Assembly: GCA_021796215.1 (NCBI GenBank) | Contig: JAJYOK010000002.1 | Span: forward strand, 186,001 to 250,000 | DNA: 64,000 nt | Source of the DNA: Bacteroidota bacterium | GTDB lineage: Bacteria; Bacteroidota; Ignavibacteria; UBA10030; UBA8401 | Reading direction: 5' to 3' | Part shown: positions 9,018 to 18,205 of the stretch, piece after piece | Layout of the letters: every line of letters begins with the position of its first letter | Position numbering within the stretch: position 1 is the stretch's first letter | Made by a program: the position numbers and the translations under genes | The notes under the pieces: generated by a model | What the model was told of the DNA's origin: nothing | What the model saw: only the letters and a program-made list of their open reading frames with translations | The model's database searches: none

Positions 9018-9470
9018 ATGAATAAAACAAACAGGCTTCTCGCCATTAAAGAAATCATCCAATCGAAACCGATTGCGAGCCAGGACGAGCTTGTCATCGA
9101 ATTGCGCAAACGCAGCTTTGACGTTACTCAGGCAACATTATCGCGCGACTTACGTGAACTCGGCGTTGTACGCATTCATGCTGAAGGCGGTGTACGTTAT
9201 GCACTCAGCGTTGAAAGCGAAGAGCGCAAACTAAAATCGCTCGTCGGTTTTGAAATTATGAGCGTTGATTGCAACGAGGCGATGATCGTCATCCGCACGC
9301 TCCCCGGGCGCGCGCCTGGCGTGGCATCGTTCATTGACTCGCTTCACAGTCCAGAAATTCTCGGCACAGTTGCCGGCGACGATACCGTGCTTGTCCTTCC
9401 TTCGTCAACAAAAAAAACGCAGGCAGTCATGGATTCCATCAAAGAATGGATGGCGGCACGAAACACGTGA
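9018..9470 (+). CDS. argR: Arginine repressor
   Basis: DNA-binding regulator, 150 residues, ATG at 9018. The N-terminal winged helix (residues ~1-70) contains TQATLSRDLRELGVVR, the recognition-helix region of the family. The C-terminal hexamerisation domain has GDDTVLVLP, whose two aspartates bind arginine. An open frame continues upstream over argF but is an overlap in another frame. Being inside the operon it regulates, argR probably makes a negative feedback loop through the paired ARG boxes at 4756-4789. Confidence 0.96.
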   Translation: MNKTNRLLAIKEIIQSKPIASQDELVIELRKRSFDVTQATLSRDLRELGVVRIHAEGGVRYALSVESEERKLKSLVGFEIMSVDCNEAMIVIRTLPGRAPGVASFIDSLHSPEILGTVAGDDTVLVLPSSTKKTQAVMDSIKEWMAARNT

Positions 9471-9531
9471 AGAATTATTTTTTTTGCTTTAAAAAATCAC
9501 ATCGAATCATTATTTAATTATAAAGGGACAT

Positions 9532-10770
9532 ATGAAAAAACAAAAGATCGCAGTTGCATATTCCGGCGGACTCGACACGTCTGTCATTGTGAAATGGCTG
9601 CAGGAAAAATACGATGCTGACGTTATCACTGTCACGGGCAACCTCGGGCAGAAAAAAGAATTAGTCGGCGTAGCAGAAAAAGCATACAAAACCGGCGCGA
9701 AAAAGGTGTACATTCAGGACCTCAGCAAAGAATTTGTTGAAGAGTACATTTTTCCCGCGCTAAAAGCCGGTGCGCTCTACGAACATACCTATCCGATGGC
9801 AACAGCGCTCGGACGTCCGCTGCTTGCAAAAGCCCTCGCGGAAGTTGCAAAGCGTGAGCATTGCACCGCTGTTGCGCATGGATGCACCGGAAAGGGAAAT
9901 GATCAGGTACGATTTGAAGTTTCAATTATGGCGCTCGCGCCGGAGTTGAAAGTGATCGCACCGCTGCGTGAATGGGAATTCAAATCGCGCGAAGAGGAAA
10001 TTGCTTATTGTGAGGACCGCGGAATTCCTGTCGCCGCAACGAAAGCCAGCCCGTATTCTATTGATGAAAATATTTGGGGGACGGCAATCGAATGCGGCGT
10101 TCTCGAAGACCCGATGGTCGAACCGCCGCTCGATGCATATCAACGGACCGTAAATCCCGAAAATGCTCCGAACAAACCGACGTACGTTGCAATTGAATTC
10201 AAAGAAGGCGTGCCGGTCGGATTGAACGGAAAAAAAATGCAAAGCGTTGCGTTGGTCGAAAAATTGAATGCTGTTGCAGGAGCGAATGGCATCGGGCGAT
10301 TGGACTTGGTGGAGAATCGTCTTGTCGGAATTAAATCGCGCGAAGTGTATGAAGCACCCGCGGCAGTAACTCTTCACTTTGCTCACCGCGAATTGGAGCG
10401 GCTGACGCTTGACAAAGAAGTCGCGCATTTCAAAGCGAAAATTGCACACGATTACGCCGATCTTATTTACAACGGCTTATGGTTCTCACCGTTGAAAAAT
10501 GCGCTCGATGGATTCGTGAACGAAACGCAAAAGAACGTTTCCGGCATCGTGAAAGTGCGGATGTACAAAGGCAATCTTACCGTCGGCGGGCGTAATTCAC
10601 TCTATTCATTATACGATAAGAAGCTTGCAACATACACCATCGAAGATCAATATGATCATACGGCTGCTGAAGGCTTCATTAAAATCTATGGATTGCCGTT
10701 GAAAACATTCAATCGCGTGAACAAACCGAAACTGCTGAAAGTAAAAAAAATTCTGAAACGGAAAAAGTAA
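9532..10770 (+). CDS. argG: Argininosuccinate synthase
   Basis: Joins citrulline and aspartate with ATP. 412 residues, the normal length. The ATP pyrophosphatase loop SGGLDTS is at residues 11-17; [15 protein letters not shown] is the second conserved block. The usual acidic GQGEE-like element after strand 2 reads TGNLGQKK. A good AAAGGGA ribosome site precedes the ATG at 9532. A 61-bp A/T-rich gap before the gene includes a weak half-match to an ARG box (9503-9516), so separate regulation is possible. No argH follows; argininosuccinate lyase must be elsewhere. Confidence 0.97.
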   Translation: MKKQKIAVAYSGGLDTSVIVKWLQEKYDADVITVTGNLGQKKELVGVAEKAYKTGAKKVYIQDLSKEFVEEYIFPALKAGALYEHTYPMATALGRPLLAKALAEVAKREHCTAVAHGCTGKGNDQVRFEVSIMALAPELKVIAPLREWEFKSREEEIAYCEDRGIPVAATKASPYSIDENIWGTAIECGVLEDPMVEPPLDAYQRTVNPENAPNKPTYVAIEFKEGVPVGLNGKKMQSVALVEKLNAVAGANGIGRLDLVENRLVGIKSREVYEAPAAVTLHFAHRELERLTLDKEVAHFKAKIAHDYADLIYNGLWFSPLKNALDGFVNETQKNVSGIVKVRMYKGNLTVGGRNSLYSLYDKKLATYTIEDQYDHTAAEGFIKIYGLPLKTFNRVNKPKLLKVKKILKRKK

Positions 10771-10785
10771 TTTCGCTATTGAAAA

Positions 10786-10818
10786 ACAAAAAGACCCGGC
10801 ATACTGTCGGGTCTTTTT
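10786..10818 (+). terminator. Intrinsic terminator after argG
   Basis: AAAAAGACCCG (10788-10798), loop GCATACTGT, CGGGTCTTTTT (10808-10818). A-run and T-run on both sides mean it can act in both directions, also ending the leftward gene from 11722. Confidence 0.88.
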
Positions 10819-10855
10819 GTTTTCGCCGGATTTCCGGCACCTGCGGATTATTTTT

Positions 10856-11722
10856 TCAGTCGGTGATGATCACTAAATGATTTTCATGCCAAAAAGCATC
10901 GGGCCGTACGATTTTCAATACGGCTCTTCCATCACCGGATTGTTCTTCCACATAGCTTGATGTATCTCGTTGAGGAATAATTTTTTCAATTTTTCCTTCA
11001 ACCTGAATCGTGTTTTCTGCAGTCTTATCCAACGGCTGGAATTGTCCATCGTCGAAATTTGCAGCAAGCACCGTGGTTGAACCAAGCAGCCCCCACAGAA
11101 ATCCGCCTTCGTCTTGAATGACACCTTTCTTCTCGAGATCGTCGCGTTTGCCGGCAACATAATAAACCGTGTTGATCTGTTTTGTTTGCTCTCCGATTGT
11201 TTGTTCGCGCTGTGCGATGGTGTTTTCGCGGTCGGCAATGATCTGCGTTTTTTGCTGAACGTCGTTCTGCAAACCTTGAACACGAGCGTTCAGATCGGCA
11301 ATGGCTTTCTCGCGGTCATCAAGATTCTGTTTAAGGTCAGCGACCATCTTTTCCAGCCCCGCATATTCCTCTCCGGTCTTCTTCAATTTCCTTTCGAGAG
11401 CAATCACTCGCTTCCGGTTGTCGGAAAGCAAGTCGCGCATCGCGGCAATACGGTCAACAATTTGCCTTTTCACTTCAGCGACGTTCTCGGGCTTTGCTCC
11501 TTCTTTGGCCGTGGTTTGCTGAACAACGCCTTTCTCCATCGCCCACGTGCTTTCAATCGTGTTGTGGATGTCGTTGATCGTCGAAGTGACATCTTCAATG
11601 AATTTGTCCTTCTCCGCCAACTGCTGCTGTAATTCCTTGTTGCGTTGCTCAAGTTCGTTTTGCTTTCCGCATCCTGCGAACAAGAGTAGCAGCGCTGTCG
11701 CCAGCCAGATGTTCCTACGCAT
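10856..11722 (-). CDS. Coiled-coil lipoprotein
   Basis: 288 residues from ATG 11722, chosen because GAGGAGG lies just upstream and the lipoprotein signal (MRRNIWLATALLLLFAGC) then starts at residue 1. A lipobox FAGC is followed by a long charged coiled coil (~25-175) rich in E, Q, K. The last ~100 residues form a compact domain without a motif I recognise. Possibly a periplasmic or outer-membrane scaffold. It shares a bidirectional terminator with argG. Confidence 0.75.
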   Translation of the reverse strand: MRRNIWLATALLLLFAGCGKQNELEQRNKELQQQLAEKDKFIEDVTSTINDIHNTIESTWAMEKGVVQQTTAKEGAKPENVAEVKRQIVDRIAAMRDLLSDNRKRVIALERKLKKTGEEYAGLEKMVADLKQNLDDREKAIADLNARVQGLQNDVQQKTQIIADRENTIAQREQTIGEQTKQINTVYYVAGKRDDLEKKGVIQDEGGFLWGLLGSTTVLAANFDDGQFQPLDKTAENTIQVEGKIEKIIPQRDTSSYVEEQSGDGRAVLKIVRPDAFWHENHLVIITD

Positions 11723-12080
11723 ATAGATATCCTCCTCTCTATGCATTTGTTAAAAAAATATCTCCCCTTGAATTTATATCTTACTCTACATCAACATAGC
11801 TGTACAGCGGGAAGTTCGCACGACGGGAAAAAAATTGTGGGAATAAAATTCTCATCGGAGGAGAGTCCGAAGAATATTCAGTGTAAGAATTATGTAAGTT
11901 GTTGACCAGAAATGAATTATTGAAGACTGCGGGTTGTGAGAAAAAATTATATTTTGTCCTGTGGGGACAAAATATCAATAGAAACGCCGAATCCAACCGG
12001 AACATGGACGCTCCCCATAGCAAAAATCTCTGTTCCGGAAAATAGCGCCAACGCAAATATTTTCAATCAACCTTTAACCG
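11723..12080. other. Intergenic stretch with one strong palindrome
   Basis: Between the coiled-coil lipoprotein and the NlpC/P60 gene, both leftward. It is A/T-rich and no convincing gene is seen. Apart from the 11-bp palindrome at 11949-11975 it should hold the promoter for the lipoprotein gene; I cannot place one with confidence. Confidence 0.4.
11949..11975 (-). terminator. Perfect 11-bp hairpin, terminator-like on the minus strand
   Basis: ATATTTTGTCC (11949-11959), loop TGTGG, GGACAAAATAT (11965-11975). Read leftward it is followed by AATTTTTTC, so it may end the NlpC/P60 transcript 105 bp after its stop. An operator role cannot be excluded. Confidence 0.5.
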
Positions 12081-13280
12081 CTACTTCCCTGCTGTCACTT
12101 CAGCCGCTTGCGGAGAAGAAACCAAGATTCTTCGCGCACGAACGAAACGGTTCAAATCATACGGATCATAAATTGGTGATGCGGGATCGAAGCTGCTGAT
12201 GCGTACCATGCCCGAAGAGTGAATGAACATTTCATCTCCCAAATAAAGACCGACGTGAACAATTTTTTCCGGCTTGGATGCCGTCCCTTTTTTTCCGAAG
12301 AAAAGCAGATCGCCTTTGCGAAGATTCGAAAAATGTTCGCCAACCGGAATATCGAGCCCTTCATCGGCTTGCTGGCTGGCGTCGCGGTTAAGCTGAAGCC
12401 CGTTCATCATAAAAACTGTCTTGGTGAAGCCGGAACAATCAACGGCTTTTGCCGACGTGCCGCCCCACAGGTACGGAATACCAATCATCAGCTTCGCAAA
12501 ATGTTCGATACCTTCCGGAGTCGGCTTGGTGTTTTTTTCCCACGCCTCGTAATCCGCCACTCCGTCGGAAAGAAGACAGCCTGTGCGGTGATCGGGCAGT
12601 TCGACTTTCGTCCACTTGCCGATGCGTCCTTCATCTTTCAGCAATGAACCTGCAACAACATCGCTTACCGGATATGAATTTTGGTCGGGCGTTTGCCACA
12701 CACGTCCCGTAAGATCGGTTACGATCACTTTCTTCGCATTCGTCCATTCTTCCGCATCGGCTTTCGATGCTTTGATGAACGAGTCATTGTCCATCCAGCC
12801 CAAATAACGATCCGGTGTTTGAACGTAACTCCATCCGCGGCGGGCTTTCCAAATTCTGACCACCATACCCATAATCGCTTGCGATGCCAGTTCCGCTTTT
12901 TCTGCGGGACTGGTGCGCATGTTCGCCACGCTGATGCGGACAATTCCCCACTCCGGTTCTCCGCCGGGACCGGCAATAACTTTTACGCTGTCAATGACGC
13001 GAAAAACAAATGACGATAACGAATCAAGAAGCACTTGTTTCGCTTCGGGATTGTTCACTTCGCCGCTCACGACCAACCCGCGATTTGTCCAATGCGGGAC
13101 AACATCAAAAATAGCGACACGGGTATCGGGTGCGAAAACATTCTTCACGCCGGAAATGGTTGAAGCAATTTTCGCATTCTCATCCGAAAGTGAGCTGCAG
13201 CCCGTCAAAAAGAGGGTGGATGAGCCGGAAAGAAGTAACAGCATGGACACTACAAAACTTGATGGGATGAATTTTTTCAT
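12081..13280 (-). CDS. NlpC/P60 peptidoglycan endopeptidase lipoprotein with SH3-like domains
   Basis: 399 residues. A signal peptide ends with lipobox LTGC (~residue 28). Two SH3-like regions (~110-250) include WKARRGWSYVQTPDRYLGWM. The C-terminal NlpC/P60 domain (~255-390) has the catalytic cysteine in VDCSGFT, the histidine in HVGLYLG, and a third polar residue in FIHSSG. Family members cleave gamma-D-glutamyl bonds in peptidoglycan stem peptides in the periplasm. The SH3 domains typically bind cell wall and restrict substrate size. No muropeptide-recycling genes are adjacent. Confidence 0.9.
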   Translation of the reverse strand: MKKFIPSSFVVSMLLLLSGSSTLFLTGCSSLSDENAKIASTISGVKNVFAPDTRVAIFDVVPHWTNRGLVVSGEVNNPEAKQVLLDSLSSFVFRVIDSVKVIAGPGGEPEWGIVRISVANMRTSPAEKAELASQAIMGMVVRIWKARRGWSYVQTPDRYLGWMDNDSFIKASKADAEEWTNAKKVIVTDLTGRVWQTPDQNSYPVSDVVAGSLLKDEGRIGKWTKVELPDHRTGCLLSDGVADYEAWEKNTKPTPEGIEHFAKLMIGIPYLWGGTSAKAVDCSGFTKTVFMMNGLQLNRDASQQADEGLDIPVGEHFSNLRKGDLLFFGKKGTASKPEKIVHVGLYLGDEMFIHSSGMVRISSFDPASPIYDPYDLNRFVRARRILVSSPQAAEVTAGK

Positions 13281-13674
13281 AATTCGAATAATGAAGTGAT
13301 GAGGATGATAGTTAGAAACCGATTTTCCTGCCTTATTCTACTAAGAATTCTTCTCTTGTGCAAGAGCAAACGGACAGGAAGCATTGTGCCGGATTGAAGT
13401 TTTCCCGTAGGACAGCCATGACAAATCGGGACTGTCAAAAACAAGCCAGACAAGTCCCAAAGGAGTAACTTAGGCAAATGTCCGACCTGCACACAACCTC
13501 AACTGAGACACAATCAAAAAGAAGGTTGACTTGACAATTGCAGAAATTTCTTACAAATTAGCGGCAATCCAGATAATATGAGAATTCAAACAGAGCTGAG
13601 ATACAGTATCACACCTATTCACAAACAACATTCAGCCATAAGCGATTCCGCTTGTGGCGGAAAGGAGAATTACC
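13281..13674. other. 394-bp intergenic region with small inverted repeats
   Basis: Between divergent genes. It contains CTCTTG-TG-CAAGAG (13353-13366), a 9-bp stem with one bulge (13428-13436 with 13449-13458), a TTGACA hexamer at 13531, and a hairpin over the next gene's ribosome site. No coding sequence is convincing. It may hide a structured RNA, but I see no known family. Confidence 0.35.
13646..13662 (+). promoter_or_regulatory. Hairpin touching a ribosome binding site
   Basis: TTCCGC-TTGTG-GCGGAA is a perfect 6-bp hairpin whose 3' arm ends inside AAAGGAG (13661-13667), the ribosome site of the ATG at 13675. It may modulate translation, or be a palindromic repeat lodged there. Confidence 0.4.
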
Positions 13675-14235
13675 ATGGTTGGCTTGCATTTGCTTTGGCT
13701 CCCGATTTTGTTATCGTCGGTGTTCGTCTTCATCGTAAGTTCCGTCATTCACATGGCGCCGCTCTGGCACAAAAATGACTATCCGAAGATGCCGAATGAA
13801 GACAAAGTGAGAGATGCACTTCGTCCGCATAACATTCCTCCGGGAGAATACATGGTTCCGCGTCCGGCAAACAATAAAGAGATGAACTCGCCTGAGTTCA
13901 CAAAAAAAATTGAAGAAGGACCGGTGATGATGATGTCAGTGTGGCCCAACAGGCGCTCATCAATGGTTAATAACCTCGTCGGGTGGTTCATTTACTTGCT
14001 CGTCATCGGAGTTTTTGCCGCGTATATTGCAGGACGCGCACTACCAGCAGGTACAGAATATCTTCGCGTGTTCCGGTTTTCGGGGACTGCCGCATTTTTA
14101 GCATACGCCTGCGGAGTCTGGCAGGATAAAATCTGGTATCGCAAACCGTGGAGTGCAACAATTAAAACTACAGTGGATGGATTGATCTACGCACTGCTCA
14201 CTGCCGGCACATTCGGTTGGCTGTGGCCGCAGTGA
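13675..14235 (+). CDS. Membrane protein of unknown function
   Basis: 186 residues from ATG 13675, which follows AAAGGAG; an upstream in-frame ATG at 13654 lacks a site. An N-terminal hydrophobic helix (~5-25) is followed by a polar region with HMAPLWHKNDYPKMP and PPGEYMVPRP, then about three more helices (~100-185). A conserved-looking His-rich start suggests a recurring bacterial family, but I cannot name it. It sits alone between the divergent NlpC/P60 gene and the amidase. Confidence 0.7.
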   Translation: MVGLHLLWLPILLSSVFVFIVSSVIHMAPLWHKNDYPKMPNEDKVRDALRPHNIPPGEYMVPRPANNKEMNSPEFTKKIEEGPVMMMSVWPNRRSSMVNNLVGWFIYLLVIGVFAAYIAGRALPAGTEYLRVFRFSGTAAFLAYACGVWQDKIWYRKPWSATIKTTVDGLIYALLTAGTFGWLWPQ

Positions 14236-14382
14236 CTTCTTGCTCACGCAAAGACGTAGAAAGAAATGGATTATTGGATGATTGAATTATTGCAAATTTT
14301 ATCCATCAATCCATCTATCTAATTCTTCTCCCTTCTCGATTCTTTGCGTGAAGCTTCCTTTTTCAAACTCAGGAGGTAACAA

Positions 14383-16041
14383 ATGCACCAGAGCGAAAAT
14401 TATTCCCGCAGAAAATTTCTTAAAACAACTGTAACCGGAGGCGTTGCTGCTGCCGCGCTTCCTTCGTTTATACGCGCGGAACAGTTGGAAAAAAATACAA
14501 ATGAAATTCCATCTTCTGCCGCAGCGGATTATCCGTCCGAATTGGATGAGATCACTATCAGCGAACTTGCAGACAAAATGAAATCGGGTGAATACACCGC
14601 ACGCTCCATCACCGAAAAATACATCGCCCGCATCGAAGCGATTGATAAAAAAGGTCCTGCGATAAATTCTGTCATTGAACTGAATCCCGACGCGCTTGCA
14701 ATTGCCGGCGCGCTCGACAAAGAGCGGAAAGAAAAAGGCGCGCGCGGTCCGTTGCATGGAATTCCCGTTCTCATCAAAGACAACATTGACACGGCAGACC
14801 GCATGGCAACAACTGCCGGTTCGCTTGCACTTGTCGGCTCGAAACCGCCGAAAGATTCGTTCCTCGTACAGCAGCTTCGCGCCGCCGGTGCGATCATTCT
14901 CGGAAAAACAAACCTCAGCGAGTGGGCAAATATCCGCTCAAGCCATTCTACCAGCGGGTGGAGCGGCCGCGGCGGCTTGACGAAAAATCCGTACGCACTC
15001 GACCGCAACACGTCCGGCTCAAGCTCCGGTTCGGGTGCGGGAACTTCGGCAAATCTTTGTGCCGCCGCTGTGGGAACAGAAACCGACGGCTCTGTTGTCA
15101 GCCCTTCTTCGATCAACGGCATTGTTGGAATCAAACCAACTGTCGGACTCATAAGCCGCGCAGGCGTGATTCCGATTTCACACTCGCAGGATACTGCCGG
15201 TCCGATGGCGCGAACCGTCCGCGACGCCGCAATTATGCTGGGCGCGTTAGCGGGAGTTGATCCGGAAGATAAAACAACAAGTGCAGAAGGAAGAAAATCT
15301 TTTTCAGATTACACACAGTTCCTCGAATCAAACGGATTAAAAGGCGCGCGCATCGGTGTTGTGCGGAAATATTTCGGCTTCCTTCCGCAAGTTGATGCTG
15401 TGATGGAAGAAGCACTCGGCGCTCTGAAAAAAAACGGCGCAATCATTATTGATCCTGTAGATATTGAAACGCTCGGCAAATTCGACAGCACTGAGAACAC
15501 CGTTCTTCTTTATGAACTGAAAGCCGACATGAAAGCCTATCTCGACCGCGTCGGCACAAACGCACCGGTGCATTCGCTGAAAGATATTATTGAGTTTAAC
15601 GAGAAGAACGCAAAAGCTGAAATGCCGTACTTCGGTCAGGAAACATTTCTGAAAGCCGAAGCGAAAGGTCCATTGACAGACAAAGAATATCTCGATGCGC
15701 TGGAAGCAAATCACAAGCTTACGCGCACAGAAGGAATTGATGCGGTGATGGACAAGTTTTCGCTCGATGCGCTCGTCGCACCAACCGACAGCCCTGCGTG
15801 GATGACAGACTTAATTGACGGCGATCATTTCTTGGGCGGAAGCTCACAACTTGCGGCAGTTGCCGGTTACCCAAGCATCACACTTCCCGCAGGATTTGTC
15901 TTCGGTCTGCCAATAGGAATTTCATTTTTCGGCCGCGCGTGGAGCGAACCGACGCTTCTCAAGCTTGCGTATGCATTTGAGCAGATAACGAAGGTGCGCA
16001 AGCCGCCAAAGTTTTTGCCGACAGCCGATGTGAGAGTGTAG
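14383..16041 (+). CDS. Tat-exported amidase (amidase signature family)
   Basis: 552 residues. The N-terminus has SRRKFLK, a twin-arginine signal, then a hydrophobic stretch ending ALPSFIRA, so it is exported folded. The amidase signature triad is visible: Lys in PVLIKDN (~residue 129), and the cis-Ser and nucleophile Ser in the GSSSGSGAG and TETDGSVVSP blocks (~210-245). It hydrolyses amides, but the substrate cannot be read from sequence. It is not GatA: it is exported, alone, and has no GatB/C neighbours. A good AGGAGG site precedes the ATG. Confidence 0.9.
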   Translation: MHQSENYSRRKFLKTTVTGGVAAAALPSFIRAEQLEKNTNEIPSSAAADYPSELDEITISELADKMKSGEYTARSITEKYIARIEAIDKKGPAINSVIELNPDALAIAGALDKERKEKGARGPLHGIPVLIKDNIDTADRMATTAGSLALVGSKPPKDSFLVQQLRAAGAIILGKTNLSEWANIRSSHSTSGWSGRGGLTKNPYALDRNTSGSSSGSGAGTSANLCAAAVGTETDGSVVSPSSINGIVGIKPTVGLISRAGVIPISHSQDTAGPMARTVRDAAIMLGALAGVDPEDKTTSAEGRKSFSDYTQFLESNGLKGARIGVVRKYFGFLPQVDAVMEEALGALKKNGAIIIDPVDIETLGKFDSTENTVLLYELKADMKAYLDRVGTNAPVHSLKDIIEFNEKNAKAEMPYFGQETFLKAEAKGPLTDKEYLDALEANHKLTRTEGIDAVMDKFSLDALVAPTDSPAWMTDLIDGDHFLGGSSQLAAVAGYPSITLPAGFVFGLPIGISFFGRAWSEPTLLKLAYAFEQITKVRKPPKFLPTADVRV

Positions 16042-16337
16042 AGGAATAACGTTTAGGCAAACCGCTGTTGCGAGTTGCTGATATCGAACTGATTATCCGT
16101 AGCTTCGGTAACGAGCAATGGAGCGAGCACTTTACATTTAGCCAATCTCTGATTCACATGCGCCTATCCAACGTGCGACCTGTCCCGGTTTTCTGCGGAG
16201 CGCCGTGTTGCCGCTTGTTAGCCGCAGGCGCAGTTCTATATCGATCACGTTTTTGCGGCACAGGGCGTTCGTGGTTTATGTAAGTACCTTTAAGGCATCA
16301 ACTTTGTTCGTTTGATATCAGGAGCATTGCTGCCTGC
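16042..16337. other. Noncoding stretch of atypical composition
   Basis: Lacks a credible gene. It is richer in CpG-type words than the flanks and contains GCCGCTTGTTAGCCGCAGGC (16210-16229), resembling part of an integron recombination site read on the minus strand after the lone membrane gene. No complete paired core sites were found. Confidence 0.3.
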
Positions 16338-16919
16338 CTACTCAACGACTACGGCAGGCCGTCGTGCGGCAAAGACCGCAATGCTGAGGTTTAGTAGAAA
16401 GAGATAGACCACGAAAGCGCTATTGTCATACGTCCATTCAGGAACTGCCAACACAGCGAGCAGGAATCCAAACGCTGAGACAGCGTAAGCCTGCCAATTT
16501 TCTGTCTCAGGAAATTGATAGGTCTTCATTATCGTTGGCAGTGCAACTAGGAAATCAGCAAGTAGCGAAAATGTAAATGCAATATCCGGGACACCTGTTA
16601 GCTGCCAGGCGACTACACTTAAGGATCCAGCGACAGCGAACCAGTAATCGAGGCGCCTTGTCTCCCAGTATGCGTTCTTATTTAATAGTGAGCCGATCAG
16701 CACCAAAATCGGCGGCGCTCCCGCAACGAACGTCGCCCAAGCAACTAGGCCAACTCCTTGGGAAAGCTGTGCTACAAACGCGATCATGGGAAAACCCGCC
16801 CAAAAAAGCCAAGTGACCCTATTGGGTTTTACCTGACCCTTGAACGTGAGGTACGCGTAGTAGATACCGCCTGCTGAAGCAATAACAGAACCTACCACAG
16901 CGAAATATTCGGGAAGCAT
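16338..16919 (-). CDS. Multi-pass membrane protein of unknown function
   Basis: 193 residues with about seven hydrophobic helices spanning nearly the whole length. The loop motif KPNRVTWLFWA near residue 31 stands out. I do not recognise a characterised family. The gene is isolated in a poorly coding, atypical stretch (16042-17425) and is not part of an obvious operon, which suggests acquisition by transfer. The ATG at 16919 has no strong ribosome site in front of it. Confidence 0.65.
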   Translation of the reverse strand: MLPEYFAVVGSVIASAGGIYYAYLTFKGQVKPNRVTWLFWAGFPMIAFVAQLSQGVGLVAWATFVAGAPPILVLIGSLLNKNAYWETRRLDYWFAVAGSLSVVAWQLTGVPDIAFTFSLLADFLVALPTIMKTYQFPETENWQAYAVSAFGFLLAVLAVPEWTYDNSAFVVYLFLLNLSIAVFAARRPAVVVE

Positions 16920-17425
16920 ACGATGTCACCTTCTCATCAGGCCTATCGGCCAACTGTGCCTCAAAACGTATTCAAAAAAGTGGCTGCGCTTGCTGCTAAC
17001 TATTTGAATTATGCCATATTGCGTTTTTACAACCAAAGTGGTGTGCTAAACGAATTGCGTTTATTTTCTTTTTGATTGCTCATCTTTGGTGTGAACTTTC
17101 TTAGCCCTCGGTGTTAGCGGGCGCCGCCCTTTCCACAACAACTCAACTCGCGGCACGTCAATATAAAAATCTCCGCGCCGAACATCAAGCGCTGCCGGGC
17201 AGTAGCGAATTTGAAATTAGCGCGGGTTTGCATCCGCGACTACATTAAATTCTAGGCGTAAGAACGATCGTTGTGCAACACACATCGGGCTTCGTGTAAC
17301 ACAGACCGGGCGTCGTGCAGGTTCAAACAGTCATTGTAGCGAACAAAGGATCAGGCGGCTTTCGTGTGCGGTATGTCTCCTAATGTCGGGCATGAAAGAA
17401 ACGCCGTCAGCCGTTCGTGAACGCT
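16920..17425. other. 506-bp region without a gene; short tandem repeat
   Basis: No convincing reading frame. Contains two imperfect 21-bp tandem units (17279-17299 and 17300-17320) sharing CACAnaCGGGCnTCGTGnA-like sequence. Composition differs from the neighbouring genes. It may be decayed or mobile DNA. Confidence 0.35.
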
Positions 17426-18205
17426 TTACTTTGACTCTTTCTTCATCTGTAGAATAATCTGCCCCATCTCATCAGCCCGTTGCTTTGCCGGCTGATAGCC
17501 GCTTAATTCTGTGAACGCTTTCTGGTAAATTGCACGCGCATTTTCATACATTGCCAGCGCATCGGATTGATTCCCGATCTTTGACAACGCGCTCGCAGAG
17601 TCTTCCATATTCACTCCCTGCGCGTATGTTACATAGCCATCAAACTTTCGATTTGCAGCAATGTTTAAACGCATTTCATCAGCCGTGCTCAGCCTTATTT
17701 CAAGGTCTCTTGCAACATCGCGCACAAGAGCATTCATTAAAGAAGAAAATTCAGCCAGCGCACCGGTTTCTTCCTCTGCTTTCAACGTGATGCCGGTTTC
17801 AGTTGAAACAACCCGCGTATCAATCCGCAATTTGTCTCCAAACAAATTCGAGAAACCGCCGAAGAGAAGTACCTTTGCACCAAGCAGCCGCCCCAGTTTT
17901 TGCGACGTGCTTTTATCAACAACATCCAGGTCGGTGATGTTCAATTCATCTGCAACAGATTGGATTTGTCGCCGCTCGATAACTTTCAGTCCGTTGATCT
18001 CCGACATTTCCGTAATAAGCATATCAGCCAGGCCTTTTTTCAACGGATCGAGTTTCTCACGGTCAACAACACTGTTGTTTTCAAAATTCATTACTGCGAT
18101 GGATGTTGTGCTGCCGGTTTGTGCACTGCTGCGATCAGTAATTATTCCCCACAAGACCACACAAACGATAGTCCACGAGATAGTACAGTGGTAACACTGT
18201 TTCAT
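17426..18205 (-). CDS. CsgG/FlgO-family exported protein
   Basis: 259 residues. An N-terminal signal peptide (to ~28) is followed by a CsgG/FlgO-like domain: SIAVMNFENNS, GLADMLITEMSEI, LKVIERRQIQSVADEL, GRLLGAKVLLFGGF. Such domains form periplasm-facing assemblies linked to outer-membrane secretion or lipoprotein complexes. No lipobox is obvious, and there are no curli (csg) or flagellar genes nearby, so a curli role is not supported. A C-terminal helical region (~200-259) may be TPR-like. Confidence 0.82.
   Translation of the reverse strand: MKQCYHCTISWTIVCVVLWGIITDRSSAQTGSTTSIAVMNFENNSVVDREKLDPLKKGLADMLITEMSEINGLKVIERRQIQSVADELNITDLDVVDKSTSQKLGRLLGAKVLLFGGFSNLFGDKLRIDTRVVSTETGITLKAEEETGALAEFSSLMNALVRDVARDLEIRLSTADEMRLNIAANRKFDGYVTYAQGVNMEDSASALSKIGNQSDALAMYENARAIYQKAFTELSGYQPAKQRADEMGQIILQMKKESK

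Noticed and set aside
13277-13492. 71-residue minus-strand frame in an intergenic region
   Set aside because: Composition is unlike a protein and it overlaps the start of the NlpC/P60 gene; more likely structured noncoding DNA.
14383-16041. GatA subunit of Glu-tRNA amidotransferase
   Set aside because: It has a twin-arginine export signal and no GatB or GatC neighbour, so it is an exported amidase instead.
16068-16283. 71-residue open frame
   Set aside because: Arg/Cys-rich with no ribosome site, no domain, and in a noncoding stretch.
16190-16337. Integron attC site after the lone membrane gene
   Set aside because: Only one half (GCGGCTAACAAGCGGC on the minus strand) looks right; no matching GTTRRRY core or complete paired structure, and no integrase gene.
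17426-18205. Curli secretion protein CsgG
   Set aside because: The domain is CsgG/FlgO-like, but no csg genes are nearby and the lipobox of true CsgG is missing.
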